Assembly: GCA_035647815.1 (NCBI GenBank)
Contig: DASRMR010000025.1
Span: forward strand, 1 to 64,000
Length of the DNA: 64,000 nucleotides
Direction of reading: 5' to 3'
DNA from: JAAYRQ01 sp035647815
GTDB lineage: Bacteria; Bacillota; Syntrophomonadia; Syntrophomonadales; Syntrophomonadaceae
Shown: in pieces, positions 53,119 to 61,309 of the stretch
Layout of the letters: every line of letters begins with the position of its first letter
Numbering within the stretch: the stretch's first letter is position 1
Made by a program: the position numbers and the translations under genes
Notes under the pieces: model-generated
Databases searched by the model: none
Seen by the model: the letters and a program-made list of their open reading frames with translations, nothing else
What the model was told of the DNA's origin: nothing

Positions 53119-54803
53119 ATGTCTGCCACCCCCGTAAATTCATTTATAAATCCTGGTTTTATTTGTACACCTATATCAAAGATTCTACCGCCCCTATTCC
53201 AACCCCTGATAACATTAAATTGTTCTTCCATGTAAAAAGTAGCTTCATCGTCATAACCACTAATGCCTCTTTCTTTTAAAGTGTTGTGTAAATGGTTTAA
53301 TGCTAATTCTTTAGCATCTTCGATGTTGAACTCAAACGAATTAGTAATCTTATCAAAAAAGCCTCCAGGCTCTATAGAATAGTAACTATTTTCTGTATCT
53401 ACATGTAAGTTTACATTAATCGTTGGTCTAGTTACAGATGTTCCTAGAGCATTGGCGACTGGACTATATTCGTGAATAAAATGGGAAACGTTTAGATGTT
53501 TTGCTAGTACAGGTACAATAGCTGTTGAAGCTGCCCCAACACCTATTATTCTTTCTAGCTTAAACTTGCGTTCATTGACAACTTCCCATACTTTGTAGGC
53601 TGGTTCCTTTTCCCACTGTTTAAACATAAATTCAATTGCTGTTTCTAAACTGTTTAAAACTATGTTTATTGCTTCTTTTGTTACTACATCTACACTTATG
53701 TCATGTTTATCTGCAAAACTTTTTATGTTTTCCAAGGAATTTTCATAATCCCCTATTTCTAATTCATAAAAAGTATTAAAAACATCAGTAACTGTAACTC
53801 CCTTACCACCAAAACATGCGGCTACACCTACTCGTTTATCTAGCCCTATTTTATCATCTGTAAAAGTTATCTGGCTATCACCGCCTAAAGGTAGTGATGT
53901 GACAGAAAAGGCATCTACATGAGTGAAACGGTCTTTGATAACTGCTCCCTTAGAGGCGTGTAATGGTTCTCCTTCTATTAGTAAGGAAATATCTGATGTA
54001 GTTCCACCAATATCAATTACTACAGAATTAGTATTATCCATAGTTAATGCTACACCACCCATAGTACTCGCTGCCGGTCCTGAATAAATAGTTTGACATG
54101 GGTACATTCTTGAAACCTCTAGAGGTACAGTACCACCATCTGCTTTCAAAACATGTACTTCTGTTTGTATGTTTCTTGCTTCTAAAGCTTTTTCTACATT
54201 ATCAACAAAGTTGTTCCACTCATGGTAAATCATGCTTGTGTAATAAGTAGTAGCAGCTCTCCGGCTAAAATTCAATTGATTAGAAATGGAAGAACTAGTT
54301 AAGACTAATGCTTCTGGGTATAGTTTGTTAAATAGTTCTTTGACCAATTCTTCATGTTTGTTATTACGATTTGAGAATTTTCCTGCTATAGCAATTCTTT
54401 TTATTTTCAGTTTTTTAATTTCTTTTATAAGTTTTTCTACCTCGTCACGATTAATTTCTTCTGTTTCGTTCCCCCTAAAATCAATCACACCTTTTAAAAA
54501 GTAGGTGTAGTCACCAATTTTATAATATGAATTAGGTAATCCATAACCAGGAATCAAAACTAAGGCAGTCGGTTCCACATTACCCGTTGCTAAAAGATTT
54601 GTTACTGCAGTCGTACTAATAACTATTCGTTCAATTAATTTAGTATCGGAAACATTAACTAATAGTTTATCTAGAGTGGTAAAAAGACTTTCACTTAGAT
54701 TGAAGTTGTTAGTTGCGGTTTTATTTGAATGAAGAATAGTACCCGATTTTGTTAAAGCACCATCTGTAAAAGTACCACCAACATCAATACCTATAAGATA
54801 CAA
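53115..54803 (-). CDS. hydantoinase/oxoprolinase family protein (HyuA-like)
   Basis: A 562-residue ATPase-fold protein, TTG start behind AAGGAGG. N-terminal GIDVGGTFTDGAL (phosphate-binding), central VVIDIGGTTSDISLL (residues about 272-286) and GVGAASTAIVPVLAKHL toward the C-terminus match hydantoinase A/oxoprolinase proteins, which hydrolyse cyclic amides with ATP. The typical partner HyuB is missing, and the protein is shorter than HyuA proper, so the reaction is open. It sits between mutS (18 bases) and the deacetylase gene (4-base overlap), translationally coupled to the latter. Confidence 0.87.
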   Translation of the reverse strand: MYLIGIDVGGTFTDGALTKSGTILHSNKTATNNFNLSESLFTTLDKLLVNVSDTKLIERIVISTTAVTNLLATGNVEPTALVLIPGYGLPNSYYKIGDYTYFLKGVIDFRGNETEEINRDEVEKLIKEIKKLKIKRIAIAGKFSNRNNKHEELVKELFNKLYPEALVLTSSSISNQLNFSRRAATTYYTSMIYHEWNNFVDNVEKALEARNIQTEVHVLKADGGTVPLEVSRMYPCQTIYSGPAASTMGGVALTMDNTNSVVIDIGGTTSDISLLIEGEPLHASKGAVIKDRFTHVDAFSVTSLPLGGDSQITFTDDKIGLDKRVGVAACFGGKGVTVTDVFNTFYELEIGDYENSLENIKSFADKHDISVDVVTKEAINIVLNSLETAIEFMFKQWEKEPAYKVWEVVNERKFKLERIIGVGAASTAIVPVLAKHLNVSHFIHEYSPVANALGTSVTRPTINVNLHVDTENSYYSIEPGGFFDKITNSFEFNIEDAKELALNHLHNTLKERGISGYDDEATFYMEEQFNVIRGWNRGGRIFDIGVQIKPGFINEFTGVADI

Positions 54804-54821
54804 TATTAAGCCCTCCTTATT

Positions 54822-57392
54822 TTAAGTAATTTCTTCTTTCCATTTATGCAAATATGATAATGCCTGAAATGGAGTTATATCATCTAAAACAAGCTCATTT
54901 AATTGTTTTATAAAATCTGGTTTTTCATCAAATAGAATAGGTTGGATATAAGGTTCTGGTTTGATTAAATTAGGTTCTAATTCTAATTCTTCTAAAATTT
55001 CATTAGCTCTATTTACTACCTTTGCAGGTAGTCCCGCTAATTTGGCCACATGAACACCATAACTTTTATCTGCCTTGCCTGGTAAAACCTTTTTCAGAAA
55101 TACTACTGTATCACCAGTATCTTTTACAGAAACAGATAAATTAATAATTGAGGAGTGTTTTTCAACTAATGTGGTTAATTCATGGTAATGGGTAGCAAAA
55201 AGTGTACGAGCGTTAATTTCTGACAAGATATATTCACTGACAGCTTTAGCTATACTTAACCCGTCATAAGTACTAGTTCCCCGACCAATTTCATCTAAAA
55301 TGATTAGGCTTTTTTTTGTAGCATTATTCAATATATTTGCTACTTCCACCATTTCTAACATAAAAGTACTCTGCCCAGCAGCTAAATCATCAGAAGCACC
55401 TACTCGAGTAAATATCTTATCTGCAATTCCTATTGCAGCATACTCAGCCGGAATAAAGCTGCCCATTTGAGCCATTAAAACTAAAAGTGCTATCTGTCTC
55501 ATGTAAGTACTCTTACCACCCATATTAGGACCAGTTATTAACGCAAAACTAATATTATTACCATCTATTTTAACATCATTAGGTACAAAGCGAGAATCAA
55601 TCAAATACTGCTCTACTACTGGATGACGTCCGTTTTTTATATTTATTTTAATACTATTATCAATGTTTGGCCGATTATAGTCATTATTGTAGGCAACTTG
55701 GGCTAATGAATAGACTACATCTAAAATAGCGATTTGGAATGCAGAATTTTGAATCCGGGGTATATATTCAATCAGCTTATCTTTAAGTTGATTATAATGT
55801 TCATATTCTAAATTAAACAGCTTCTCTCTTGCTCCCAGAATCCGGTCTTCATAGTTTTTTAGTTCCTCACATATGAACCGTTCAGCATTTACTAAGGTTT
55901 GTTTTCTGTGGTATTCAGGTGGTGCTAATTCTTTGTTAGCATTACTTAACTCAATATAATAGCCAAAAACCTTATTAAACCCTATTTTCAAGTTCCTAAT
56001 CCCTAAGCGTTCCTTCTCGCTAGCCTCAAAATCAACTAACCAATTACTACCTTGCTTCGATAAATTACGTAATTCATCAATATCGTGATTATAACCATCA
56101 CAAAATATATAACCTTCTTTTATGCTTAATGGTGGTTCATCAGATATGGTGTTATTTATAAGTTCATATAAATCGTATAGATCATCTAATGCTGCAATCG
56201 ACTGTAATAACTGGCTTTCACAAGAAGTTAGTAAGTTGATAATATCTTTCAAGGATAGTATAGATGTTTTTAAAGCTAATAAATCGCGAGGTGTAATAAG
56301 ACTACTACCGATTTTCCCTGCTAATCTTTCCAGATCATAAATACTAGGTAAGGTGTTTTTTAGTGAATCCATCAAAGATAAATTGTTTTTTATCTCCTCA
56401 ACTGCATCTAAGCGAATGTTTATATCATCAACATTTCTTAAAGGTTGTTCAATCCATGTTTTCAAAGTTCTTTTACCCATAGCAGTAGCACAATAATCTA
56501 ATATGGATAATAAAGAACCATCTCTTTTTCCATCTCTTAAGGCTGTAGTCAATTCTAAGTTCTTTCTAGTAGAGTAATCCATCTCTAAATAATTATTAGT
56601 TTGGTATGGGCGTATCCCTTGAATATGTTTTAAAGATATCTTCTGGGTCTTAGTTAAAAAGTTAATAATAGTAGCAGTTGCGCAAATACCTGCAGTGTAA
56701 TTTTGTAAACCAAAAGCTTCAAGTGTAACCATATCAAAATGCTCAAGTAAAACTTTATTCGCTTTATCTAAGTTAAAATTATCTTCTTCTATATATGTAA
56801 TTGAAGTGTTTTTCAGGGTATCTACCATTGTATCCCATTCTAGATCAAATGTAGAGCGAACAGGAATTAAGCATTCCGCAGGTTTTAATCTTTGTGTTTC
56901 GCTTTCTAATGATAACAGTTGACTTTCTCCTGTAAGTTCCGTTACCCAAAAATCTCCGGTTGAAACATCTAAATAAGCTAGTCCTAATACTTGGTCAAGA
57001 TCAAAAATAGCCATTAAATAGTTGTTGCTTGCTTCATCTAACATACTATTTTCCAGTACAGTTCCCGGAGTAATTACCTGAATAACTTCTCTTTTTACAA
57101 TACCTTTGGCTTTTTTAGGATCTTCAACTTGTTCACATATAGCTACTTTAAATCCCCTATCAATTAATTTCGCTATATAGCTTGTAGCAGAATGGTGAGG
57201 TATACCACACATGGGGATTTTTTCTCTTCCATCTCTTGCCGTTAGTACTATCTCAAGTTCTTTAGAAGCTATTTTAGCATCTTCAAAAAACATTTCATAA
57301 AAATCACCTAATCTGAAAAAAAGTATGGCATCTTGGTGTTGTGCTTTAATTTCTAAATATTGTTGAATCATAGGTGTAACTTTTGCGGACAA
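54822..57392 (-). CDS. mutS: DNA mismatch repair protein MutS
   Basis: An 856-residue mismatch-recognition ATPase. TTG start behind AGGAGG. Mismatch-contact motif GDFYEMF (Phe-x-Glu, about residues 28-34), Walker A GPNMGGKSTYMRQ (around 615), Walker B DEIGRGTSTYDG and the ATHYHELT signature are all intact, with a C-terminal FQALSYLHKWKEEI dimerisation helix. Normal length. A 26-base palindrome lies directly upstream (57413-57438), so mutS may be read from its own start or by partial read-through from miaB-ylbF. Confidence 0.97.
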   Translation of the reverse strand: MSAKVTPMIQQYLEIKAQHQDAILFFRLGDFYEMFFEDAKIASKELEIVLTARDGREKIPMCGIPHHSATSYIAKLIDRGFKVAICEQVEDPKKAKGIVKREVIQVITPGTVLENSMLDEASNNYLMAIFDLDQVLGLAYLDVSTGDFWVTELTGESQLLSLESETQRLKPAECLIPVRSTFDLEWDTMVDTLKNTSITYIEEDNFNLDKANKVLLEHFDMVTLEAFGLQNYTAGICATATIINFLTKTQKISLKHIQGIRPYQTNNYLEMDYSTRKNLELTTALRDGKRDGSLLSILDYCATAMGKRTLKTWIEQPLRNVDDINIRLDAVEEIKNNLSLMDSLKNTLPSIYDLERLAGKIGSSLITPRDLLALKTSILSLKDIINLLTSCESQLLQSIAALDDLYDLYELINNTISDEPPLSIKEGYIFCDGYNHDIDELRNLSKQGSNWLVDFEASEKERLGIRNLKIGFNKVFGYYIELSNANKELAPPEYHRKQTLVNAERFICEELKNYEDRILGAREKLFNLEYEHYNQLKDKLIEYIPRIQNSAFQIAILDVVYSLAQVAYNNDYNRPNIDNSIKINIKNGRHPVVEQYLIDSRFVPNDVKIDGNNISFALITGPNMGGKSTYMRQIALLVLMAQMGSFIPAEYAAIGIADKIFTRVGASDDLAAGQSTFMLEMVEVANILNNATKKSLIILDEIGRGTSTYDGLSIAKAVSEYILSEINARTLFATHYHELTTLVEKHSSIINLSVSVKDTGDTVVFLKKVLPGKADKSYGVHVAKLAGLPAKVVNRANEILEELELEPNLIKPEPYIQPILFDEKPDFIKQLNELVLDDITPFQALSYLHKWKEEIT

Positions 57393-57412
57393 ATCCCTAT
57401 ACCTCCTAAAGA

Positions 57413-57438
57413 GAAAGACTTAGTATACTAAGTCTTTC
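57413..57438 (-). terminator. 26-nt perfect palindrome upstream of mutS
   Basis: GAAAGACTTAGTA followed by its exact complement TACTAAGTCTTTC, 20 bases upstream of the mutS start. On the minus strand it leads into TCTTTAGGAGG, a weak T-run followed by the mutS ribosome site. It may be a partial terminator after ylbF or a 5' stem of the mutS mRNA. Confidence 0.6.
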
Positions 57439-57474
57439 AATTAATTGCTATATATTTTTCAAATTATATGTAGC

Positions 57475-57507
57475 TTAGTAGCTGTCACCGCAAGAATCAC
57501 AGCCCGT
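57475..57507 (-). other. Cys-containing tail frame behind ylbF stop
   Basis: Directly after the TAA stop of the YlbF gene (57508-57510) the same frame continues for ten codons, TGCDSCGDSY, then TAA. Clostridial YlbF proteins often end in a Cys/Gly-rich tail, and B. subtilis YlbF/YmcA cysteines bind Fe-S clusters, so this looks like a tail cut off by a nonsense change. No recoding signal was seen. Confidence 0.45.
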
Positions 57508-57855
57508 TTAAGAATCATCCGCGCTAGATATAGCTTGATTCAATGACTGATAAACTGCTTGCATTAGATTATCGAATTTTTCTTGAGCAATCATCATTTC
57601 TTGAATTAATGAATTGGTAGATAGTTGTTGTTCTAGTATGGCAATATGGTTTTCTTCATTACCAGGCACAATTAGCCCACTTTCTTTTTTGTTTTCTAAC
57701 TTTAATCTAGCATCTTGATAACGCATAATTAAGTCATAAGCATCTGTGTCCTCTATAAGCTTTTGCTGTAAATCTTTTAAAAGATTAATTTCATCAGAAT
57801 CTGCTATAGAGCTTCCTAGGTCGAAAGCCTTTTTAATAATATTTTCTGTTGTCAA
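57508..57855 (-). CDS. ylbF: YlbF/YmcA (RicF/RicA) family protein
   Basis: A 115-residue helical protein, TTG start at 57855 with GGAGG eight bases upstream (a TTG five codons earlier overlaps that site). The ENIIKKAFDLGSSIADSDEI start, with IMRYQDARLKLENKK in the middle and NLMQAVYQSLNQAIS near the end, is typical of the YlbF/YmcA family. In Bacillus these proteins, with YaaT, form the Ric complex that affects RNase Y and sporulation/biofilm control. It lies 39 bases downstream of miaB, the usual clostridial arrangement. The Cys-bearing tail expected at the end lies beyond the stop codon. Confidence 0.85.
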   Translation of the reverse strand: MTTENIIKKAFDLGSSIADSDEINLLKDLQQKLIEDTDAYDLIMRYQDARLKLENKKESGLIVPGNEENHIAILEQQLSTNSLIQEMMIAQEKFDNLMQAVYQSLNQAISSADDS

Positions 57856-57893
57856 TGATTCAACCTCCAATTTTATTTTAGTGCATTAAAACA

Positions 57894-59237
57894 TTATATA
57901 TATTCACCTAAAAGTGAAAATGTTTTGCCTTCTACTATTCTAACATTTATTAGCTGTCCTATTAAGCTATTTGGACCAGAAAAAATAACGATACGATTAT
58001 TTCTAGTCCTAGATGTCAACATGTTAGGATTGTTTTTACTAGGCCCTTCAACCAAAACTTCCTCTATATTCCCTTCTAAAGCCTTGTTTATATGGGCTGC
58101 TATTTCATATTGCACTTCCATTAATCGTGCTAACCGTTTCTTTTTTACCTCGAGTCGGATTTGATTTTTAAAATCGGCCGCACGAGTACCACTACGAGGT
58201 GAGTACATAAAAGTATAAGCAGCATCTATTTTGATTTTTTCAACAAGTTCTAATGTTTGTTCAAAGTCCTCATCAGTTTCACCCGGAAAACCTACTATAA
58301 TATCAGTAGAAATAGCTACATTTGGTATTTTATCTCTCATTTTCTTAGTTAAATCTATATAATGCTCCCTAGTATATTTACGATTCATTTGTCCTAATAT
58401 CTTATTACTACCAGACTGAAGGGCCACATGCACATGTTCACAAACTTTTCCCCCTCGAGCTATAGTATCTATTAGTTTATCTGATACATCTTTAGGATGA
58501 GAAGTCATAAAACGTATACGGTCAATACCATCACTATTCTCAACTACCATTTCTAATAAATCTGCAAAATCAAAAGATTTATCTAAACCTTTACCATAAG
58601 AATTAACATTTTGCCCTAGTAGAGTAATCTCTTTATATCCCTGATTAGCTAATTGTTTTACTTCATCAATTATATGTTCCGGTGAACGACTTCGTTCCCT
58701 ACCTCTAGTATATGGGACTATACAGTAACTGCAAAAATTATTACAGCCATACATGATGTTCACATAAGCAGTTAAGCCAGCTTGTCTTTTAGATGGCAAT
58801 AGTTCAATTACTGGACCTGCGTTTTCCCACACCTGGTAAACTCTTTTTTCACTACTAATCGATTCTTCTATAAGATAAGGTAATTCATGGATATTGTGAG
58901 TTCCAAAAAGCACATCAACACCTAATCTTTTTAAGCGTTTTTTCACCTCAGGAAGTTGTGCCATACAACCACCAAAAACAATCATTAACTCTGGTCTGCT
59001 TTGCTTCATTTTATTTATTTGTCCTAATCTACCATAAACTTTGTTTTCAGCAGAATGGCGTATACTACAAGTGTTAAAAACTACTATATCAGCATCATTA
59101 GTATTGCCCGTTTCACTATACCCCATGCTTTCTAATAAGCCAGCAATAGTTTCCGAATCTCTAACATTCATCTGACAGCCATAAGTGAGAATATGATATT
59201 TTTGGTTAACAGTATTGTGCTGTAGGCTTATTGACAT
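57894..59237 (-). CDS. miaB: tRNA-2-methylthio-N6-dimethylallyladenosine synthase MiaB
   Basis: A 447-residue methylthiotransferase that acts after MiaA on A37 of tRNA. N-terminal MTTase domain with TYGCQMNVRDSE, FNTCSIRHSAENK and FGGCMAQ (three cluster-binding Cys), radical SAM motif YGCNNFCSYCIVPYTRGRE (around residues 156-174), and a C-terminal TRAM domain (VLVEGPSKNN...IVEGKTFSLLGE). Full length. AAGGATG precedes the ATG. It heads the leftward miaB-ylbF unit and lies just downstream of the terminator of the selenoprotein gene. Confidence 0.97.
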   Translation of the reverse strand: MSISLQHNTVNQKYHILTYGCQMNVRDSETIAGLLESMGYSETGNTNDADIVVFNTCSIRHSAENKVYGRLGQINKMKQSRPELMIVFGGCMAQLPEVKKRLKRLGVDVLFGTHNIHELPYLIEESISSEKRVYQVWENAGPVIELLPSKRQAGLTAYVNIMYGCNNFCSYCIVPYTRGRERSRSPEHIIDEVKQLANQGYKEITLLGQNVNSYGKGLDKSFDFADLLEMVVENSDGIDRIRFMTSHPKDVSDKLIDTIARGGKVCEHVHVALQSGSNKILGQMNRKYTREHYIDLTKKMRDKIPNVAISTDIIVGFPGETDEDFEQTLELVEKIKIDAAYTFMYSPRSGTRAADFKNQIRLEVKKKRLARLMEVQYEIAAHINKALEGNIEEVLVEGPSKNNPNMLTSRTRNNRIVIFSGPNSLIGQLINVRIVEGKTFSLLGEYI

Positions 59238-59421
59238 GTTTCATCATCCTTAATAAATATTCAATACCATATTACCCTAATTGATTGAAAAACAAAAACT
59301 GATAACTTGGTTTTCTATATAAAAGACAAAGTATGTTAGCTAGTAAGTTAAGGAATTGTGAGGTGTAAGTTCTTAGAAGTTAAAAAACTTCACATAAGAT
59401 TCTTATAAATTCAAGCAAAAA

Positions 59422-59443
59422 AAAAGAGGGTTGCCCCTCTTTT
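59422..59443 (-). terminator. rho-independent terminator of the selenoprotein gene
   Basis: AAAAGAGGG (59422-59430) pairs with CCCTCTTTT (59435-59443) across a four-base loop, with more than ten T residues following on the minus strand. It overlaps the TAA stop of the selenoprotein frame (59442-59444), which supports that stop as the true end and the frame as a real gene. Confidence 0.9.
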
Positions 59444-59798
59444 AGTTATTCTCTTCTTCTAGTATAGTCTGTATGGAATCCTCTATTTCTGTTTCCATTA
59501 TACCACCAGCAAAACGTGGCTCTCCATTGATTAAGGTTATAGGGAAAGGATAACCCATTTGCATGACCTTAGCCATTATTGGATATGTTTCAAAACCTAC
59601 CTCATCTAAATTAACATGTTTTATTACTACTTTATCGCCAAATTTACCAGCTAATTTAACTGATAATTCCTCGATTTCTTCGCTAAAATCTGTAGTTGGT
59701 CCACAACTACTAGCAGATGGTCAACCACTACAAGCACTAGTGTCATGCGGGGTTCCCTGGAGTATTTCTATCAAAATATTAGTATTGTTATCTGCCAT
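59442..59798 (-). CDS. predicted selenoprotein, thioredoxin-like, CxxU motif
   Basis: Read with the in-frame TGA at 59721-59723 as selenocysteine, this is a 118-residue protein. ATG behind an ideal AAAGGAGG; TAA inside a strong terminator. The motif C23-S-G-U26, followed by PSASSCGP with C32, is a CxxC-type redox site in which the second Cys is Sec. The rest, NLDEVGFETYPIMAKVM then GYPFPITLINGEPRFAGGI, has the beta-alpha-beta-beta pattern and a Pro before a strand (FPIT) as in thioredoxin-like/YuzD-like small redox proteins. A SECIS-like hairpin follows the TGA. A pseudogene is the alternative, but the frame is otherwise intact. The family is not one I can name with certainty. Confidence 0.82.
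59688..59723 (-). promoter_or_regulatory. bacterial SECIS-like element following UGA
   Basis: On the mRNA strand the UGA (59723-59721) is followed by CC, then ATCT (59718-59715), a GCTA bulge, GTAGTTG (59710-59704), loop UGGAC (59703-59699), CAACTAC (59698-59692) and AGAT (59691-59688). The upper stem has seven perfect base pairs and the lower four. The loop begins 17 bases after the UGA and has G among its first two bases, within known bacterial SECIS limits (16-37 bases, loop G). Folding energy was not computed. Confidence 0.75.
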
Positions 59799-59885
59799 TA
59801 TAATTCCTCCTTTTGTTTAGAAAATAGTTTTGCAAATACATATTTACAGATTATCATTTTTAGTCAATGACTACAAGGGCTACAT

Positions 59886-60101
59886 TTAAATCCTATCTAA
59901 AGTACCTGTATATGATTCATAACTCTCAATATTATCAAGGTCTTCTAGTAGTAAATCTTTTATTTTTATCATCTCATTACCATAAGCAATATAATCGTTT
60001 CTTTTCTCCTGATATTCACTTTCTTTAGCTAATTTAGAGAAATCTTCCTTGATTCTTTCCAAATCACCGACTAAAGCTTGTAATAAATTTTTGCTAATCA
60101 T
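59886..60101 (-). CDS. small hypothetical protein, helical
   Basis: A 71-residue charged protein with AGGAG six bases before its ATG. It looks entirely helical (LLQALVGDLERIKEDFSKLAKESEYQEKR...), with coiled-coil-like heptads, and has no cysteines, signal peptide or membrane helix. I do not recognise a family. It lies between the selenoprotein gene (87 bases upstream of its start) and DUF368, all leftward, so the three may form one transcript. Confidence 0.65.
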   Translation of the reverse strand: MISKNLLQALVGDLERIKEDFSKLAKESEYQEKRNDYIAYGNEMIKIKDLLLEDLDNIESYESYTGTLDRI

Positions 60102-60164
60102 ATTTAACTCCTGACTTTTTAAAGTTAGTTTATTCGATTGTCAGATTTATCATACAAAAAATAA

Positions 60165-60935
60165 TCATTTTATTGATGTTCTGCTAAGTATAAAAACAAT
60201 GCTAATACCTAAAATTATGCCTAGTAAATCTATAAGAGTAAGGCTTTTTGGTATTACTACTAATGCTGATCCTAGAATCAATCCGGTTAAAGTTGCCATT
60301 AATTCACTTCGATATTCCTTCAAAAGATACGATAAGACCCATGCGAAAGATAATATACCTAAAACAGCACTAGAGCCAAAAATTAATATAACTGTAATAT
60401 TCATTGACAAAAGGCAATCAATTATATATTCGTACATACCTAGCATAACTAAGATAGTTGCACCGCTTATTCCAGGCAAAAGCATAGATAGTGAAGCAAA
60501 TATACCGCTAAACATCAACTTCCATGTACTTACTATAGAGCCATTAATAGCTACATCTATTGATTGTTTACCTAAAACAAATGCAATAAAAAAGCCTATT
60601 ATAAAACAAAGAAAATTAATTATATTTTTTTTCTTAATATCTACTATAGTCACTTTAGCAGAGGCTACAATCAAGCCAAATATTGTTGCAGTCATAAAAC
60701 TAGGATAAGTTTCTAACAAATAGTTGATTAATCCCGCAGTAGATAACAACCCTAAAATAGCACCTATTGTTATAGGTAAAATAATTTTAAGATTAAATCT
60801 CTTAATTGCATCTATTAGCATATCGTATATACCGAGAACTACCGCAATAGTTCCTCCGCTTATTCCCGGTAAAACATTAGAAATCCCGATGGGAATTCCT
60901 TTTAATAATAACAACCAAATGTTCTTTTTCAACAC
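60165..60935 (-). CDS. DUF368 family membrane protein
   Basis: A 256-residue protein with about eight membrane helices, GTG start with GAGGAGG upstream. Two homologous halves each carry the DUF368 signature: PIGISNVLPGISGGTIAVVLGIYD (residues about 15-38) and SLSMLLPGISGATILVMLGMYEY (about 145-168). DUF368 proteins are inverted-repeat transporters; some are implicated in polyprenyl-phosphate flipping (PopT), but the present function is inferred. First gene of the leftward group DUF368, small ORF and selenoprotein. Confidence 0.9.
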   Translation of the reverse strand: MLKKNIWLLLLKGIPIGISNVLPGISGGTIAVVLGIYDMLIDAIKRFNLKIILPITIGAILGLLSTAGLINYLLETYPSFMTATIFGLIVASAKVTIVDIKKKNIINFLCFIIGFFIAFVLGKQSIDVAINGSIVSTWKLMFSGIFASLSMLLPGISGATILVMLGMYEYIIDCLLSMNITVILIFGSSAVLGILSFAWVLSYLLKEYRSELMATLTGLILGSALVVIPKSLTLIDLLGIILGISIVFILSRTSIK

Positions 60936-61072
60936 CGGGACCTCCTCAAAGCTTAATACTTACAAGTATAACAAATAGACGAGTTTCGTAAAGCAATATT
61001 TATTTGAAGGAGGATAAGTTTAATAAATTTATTTTCTCATATATTTTAAAACAAAACTCCTTTCACGGTTTT

Positions 61073-61100
61073 TTGGCACCCTATTTGCAACTGTTATAAT
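61073..61100 (+). promoter_or_regulatory. sigma-A promoter of the crt-hbd-bcd operon
   Basis: TTGGCA (61073-61078), a 16-base spacer and a perfect TATAAT (61095-61100). Transcription from about 61107 leaves a leader of roughly 200 bases before crt. Confidence 0.65.
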
Positions 61101-61194
61101 TAGCTTATTTTATGTAAAAGAATATTGCATTGATTATTGTTTTTTAAACCTTAAGTTATGTATTCCCATTCCCCCCAATTTTTTGGGACTATGC

Positions 61195-61240
61195 TTGAAA
61201 AGGAAGCAACTAAATTCAAAACTTCCTTTTCAAAGCAATT
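61195..61240 (+). terminator. leader terminator/attenuator upstream of crt
   Basis: TTGAAAAGGAAG (61195-61206) pairs with CTTCCTTTTCAA (61222-61233), followed by AGCAATTTTTT. It lies between the promoter and the crt start with no complete upstream rightward gene to terminate, so it fits an attenuator. An adjacent small hairpin CCCAA(61174-61178)/TTGGG(61183-61187) precedes it. Confidence 0.65.
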
Positions 61241-61309
61241 TTTTATCAAGATTAACTATTAATGCAACTTGGTTCATCAATAATTTTAAAAGAAGGGTGG
61301 TGAATATTA

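Noticed and set aside
57508..57510. TAA in ylbF as a recoded codon
   Set aside because: TAA recoding is not known in such bacteria and no hairpin like the SECIS follows; nonsense truncation is simpler.
59563..59820. Open frame on the plus strand across the selenoprotein gene
   Set aside because: No ribosome site or recognisable product; it is the antisense shadow of the TGA-interrupted minus-strand gene, which explains the terminator and Shine-Dalgarno sites.
61191..61262. 24-codon frame (MLEKEATKFKT...) overlapping the crt leader hairpin, as a leader peptide
   Set aside because: The upstream GGGACT is a poor ribosome site and there is no run of one amino acid codon that would mark an attenuation peptide.
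61107..61309. Known riboswitch or T-box in the crt leader
   Set aside because: No T-box sequence, no recognisable aptamer core; only simple hairpins were seen.
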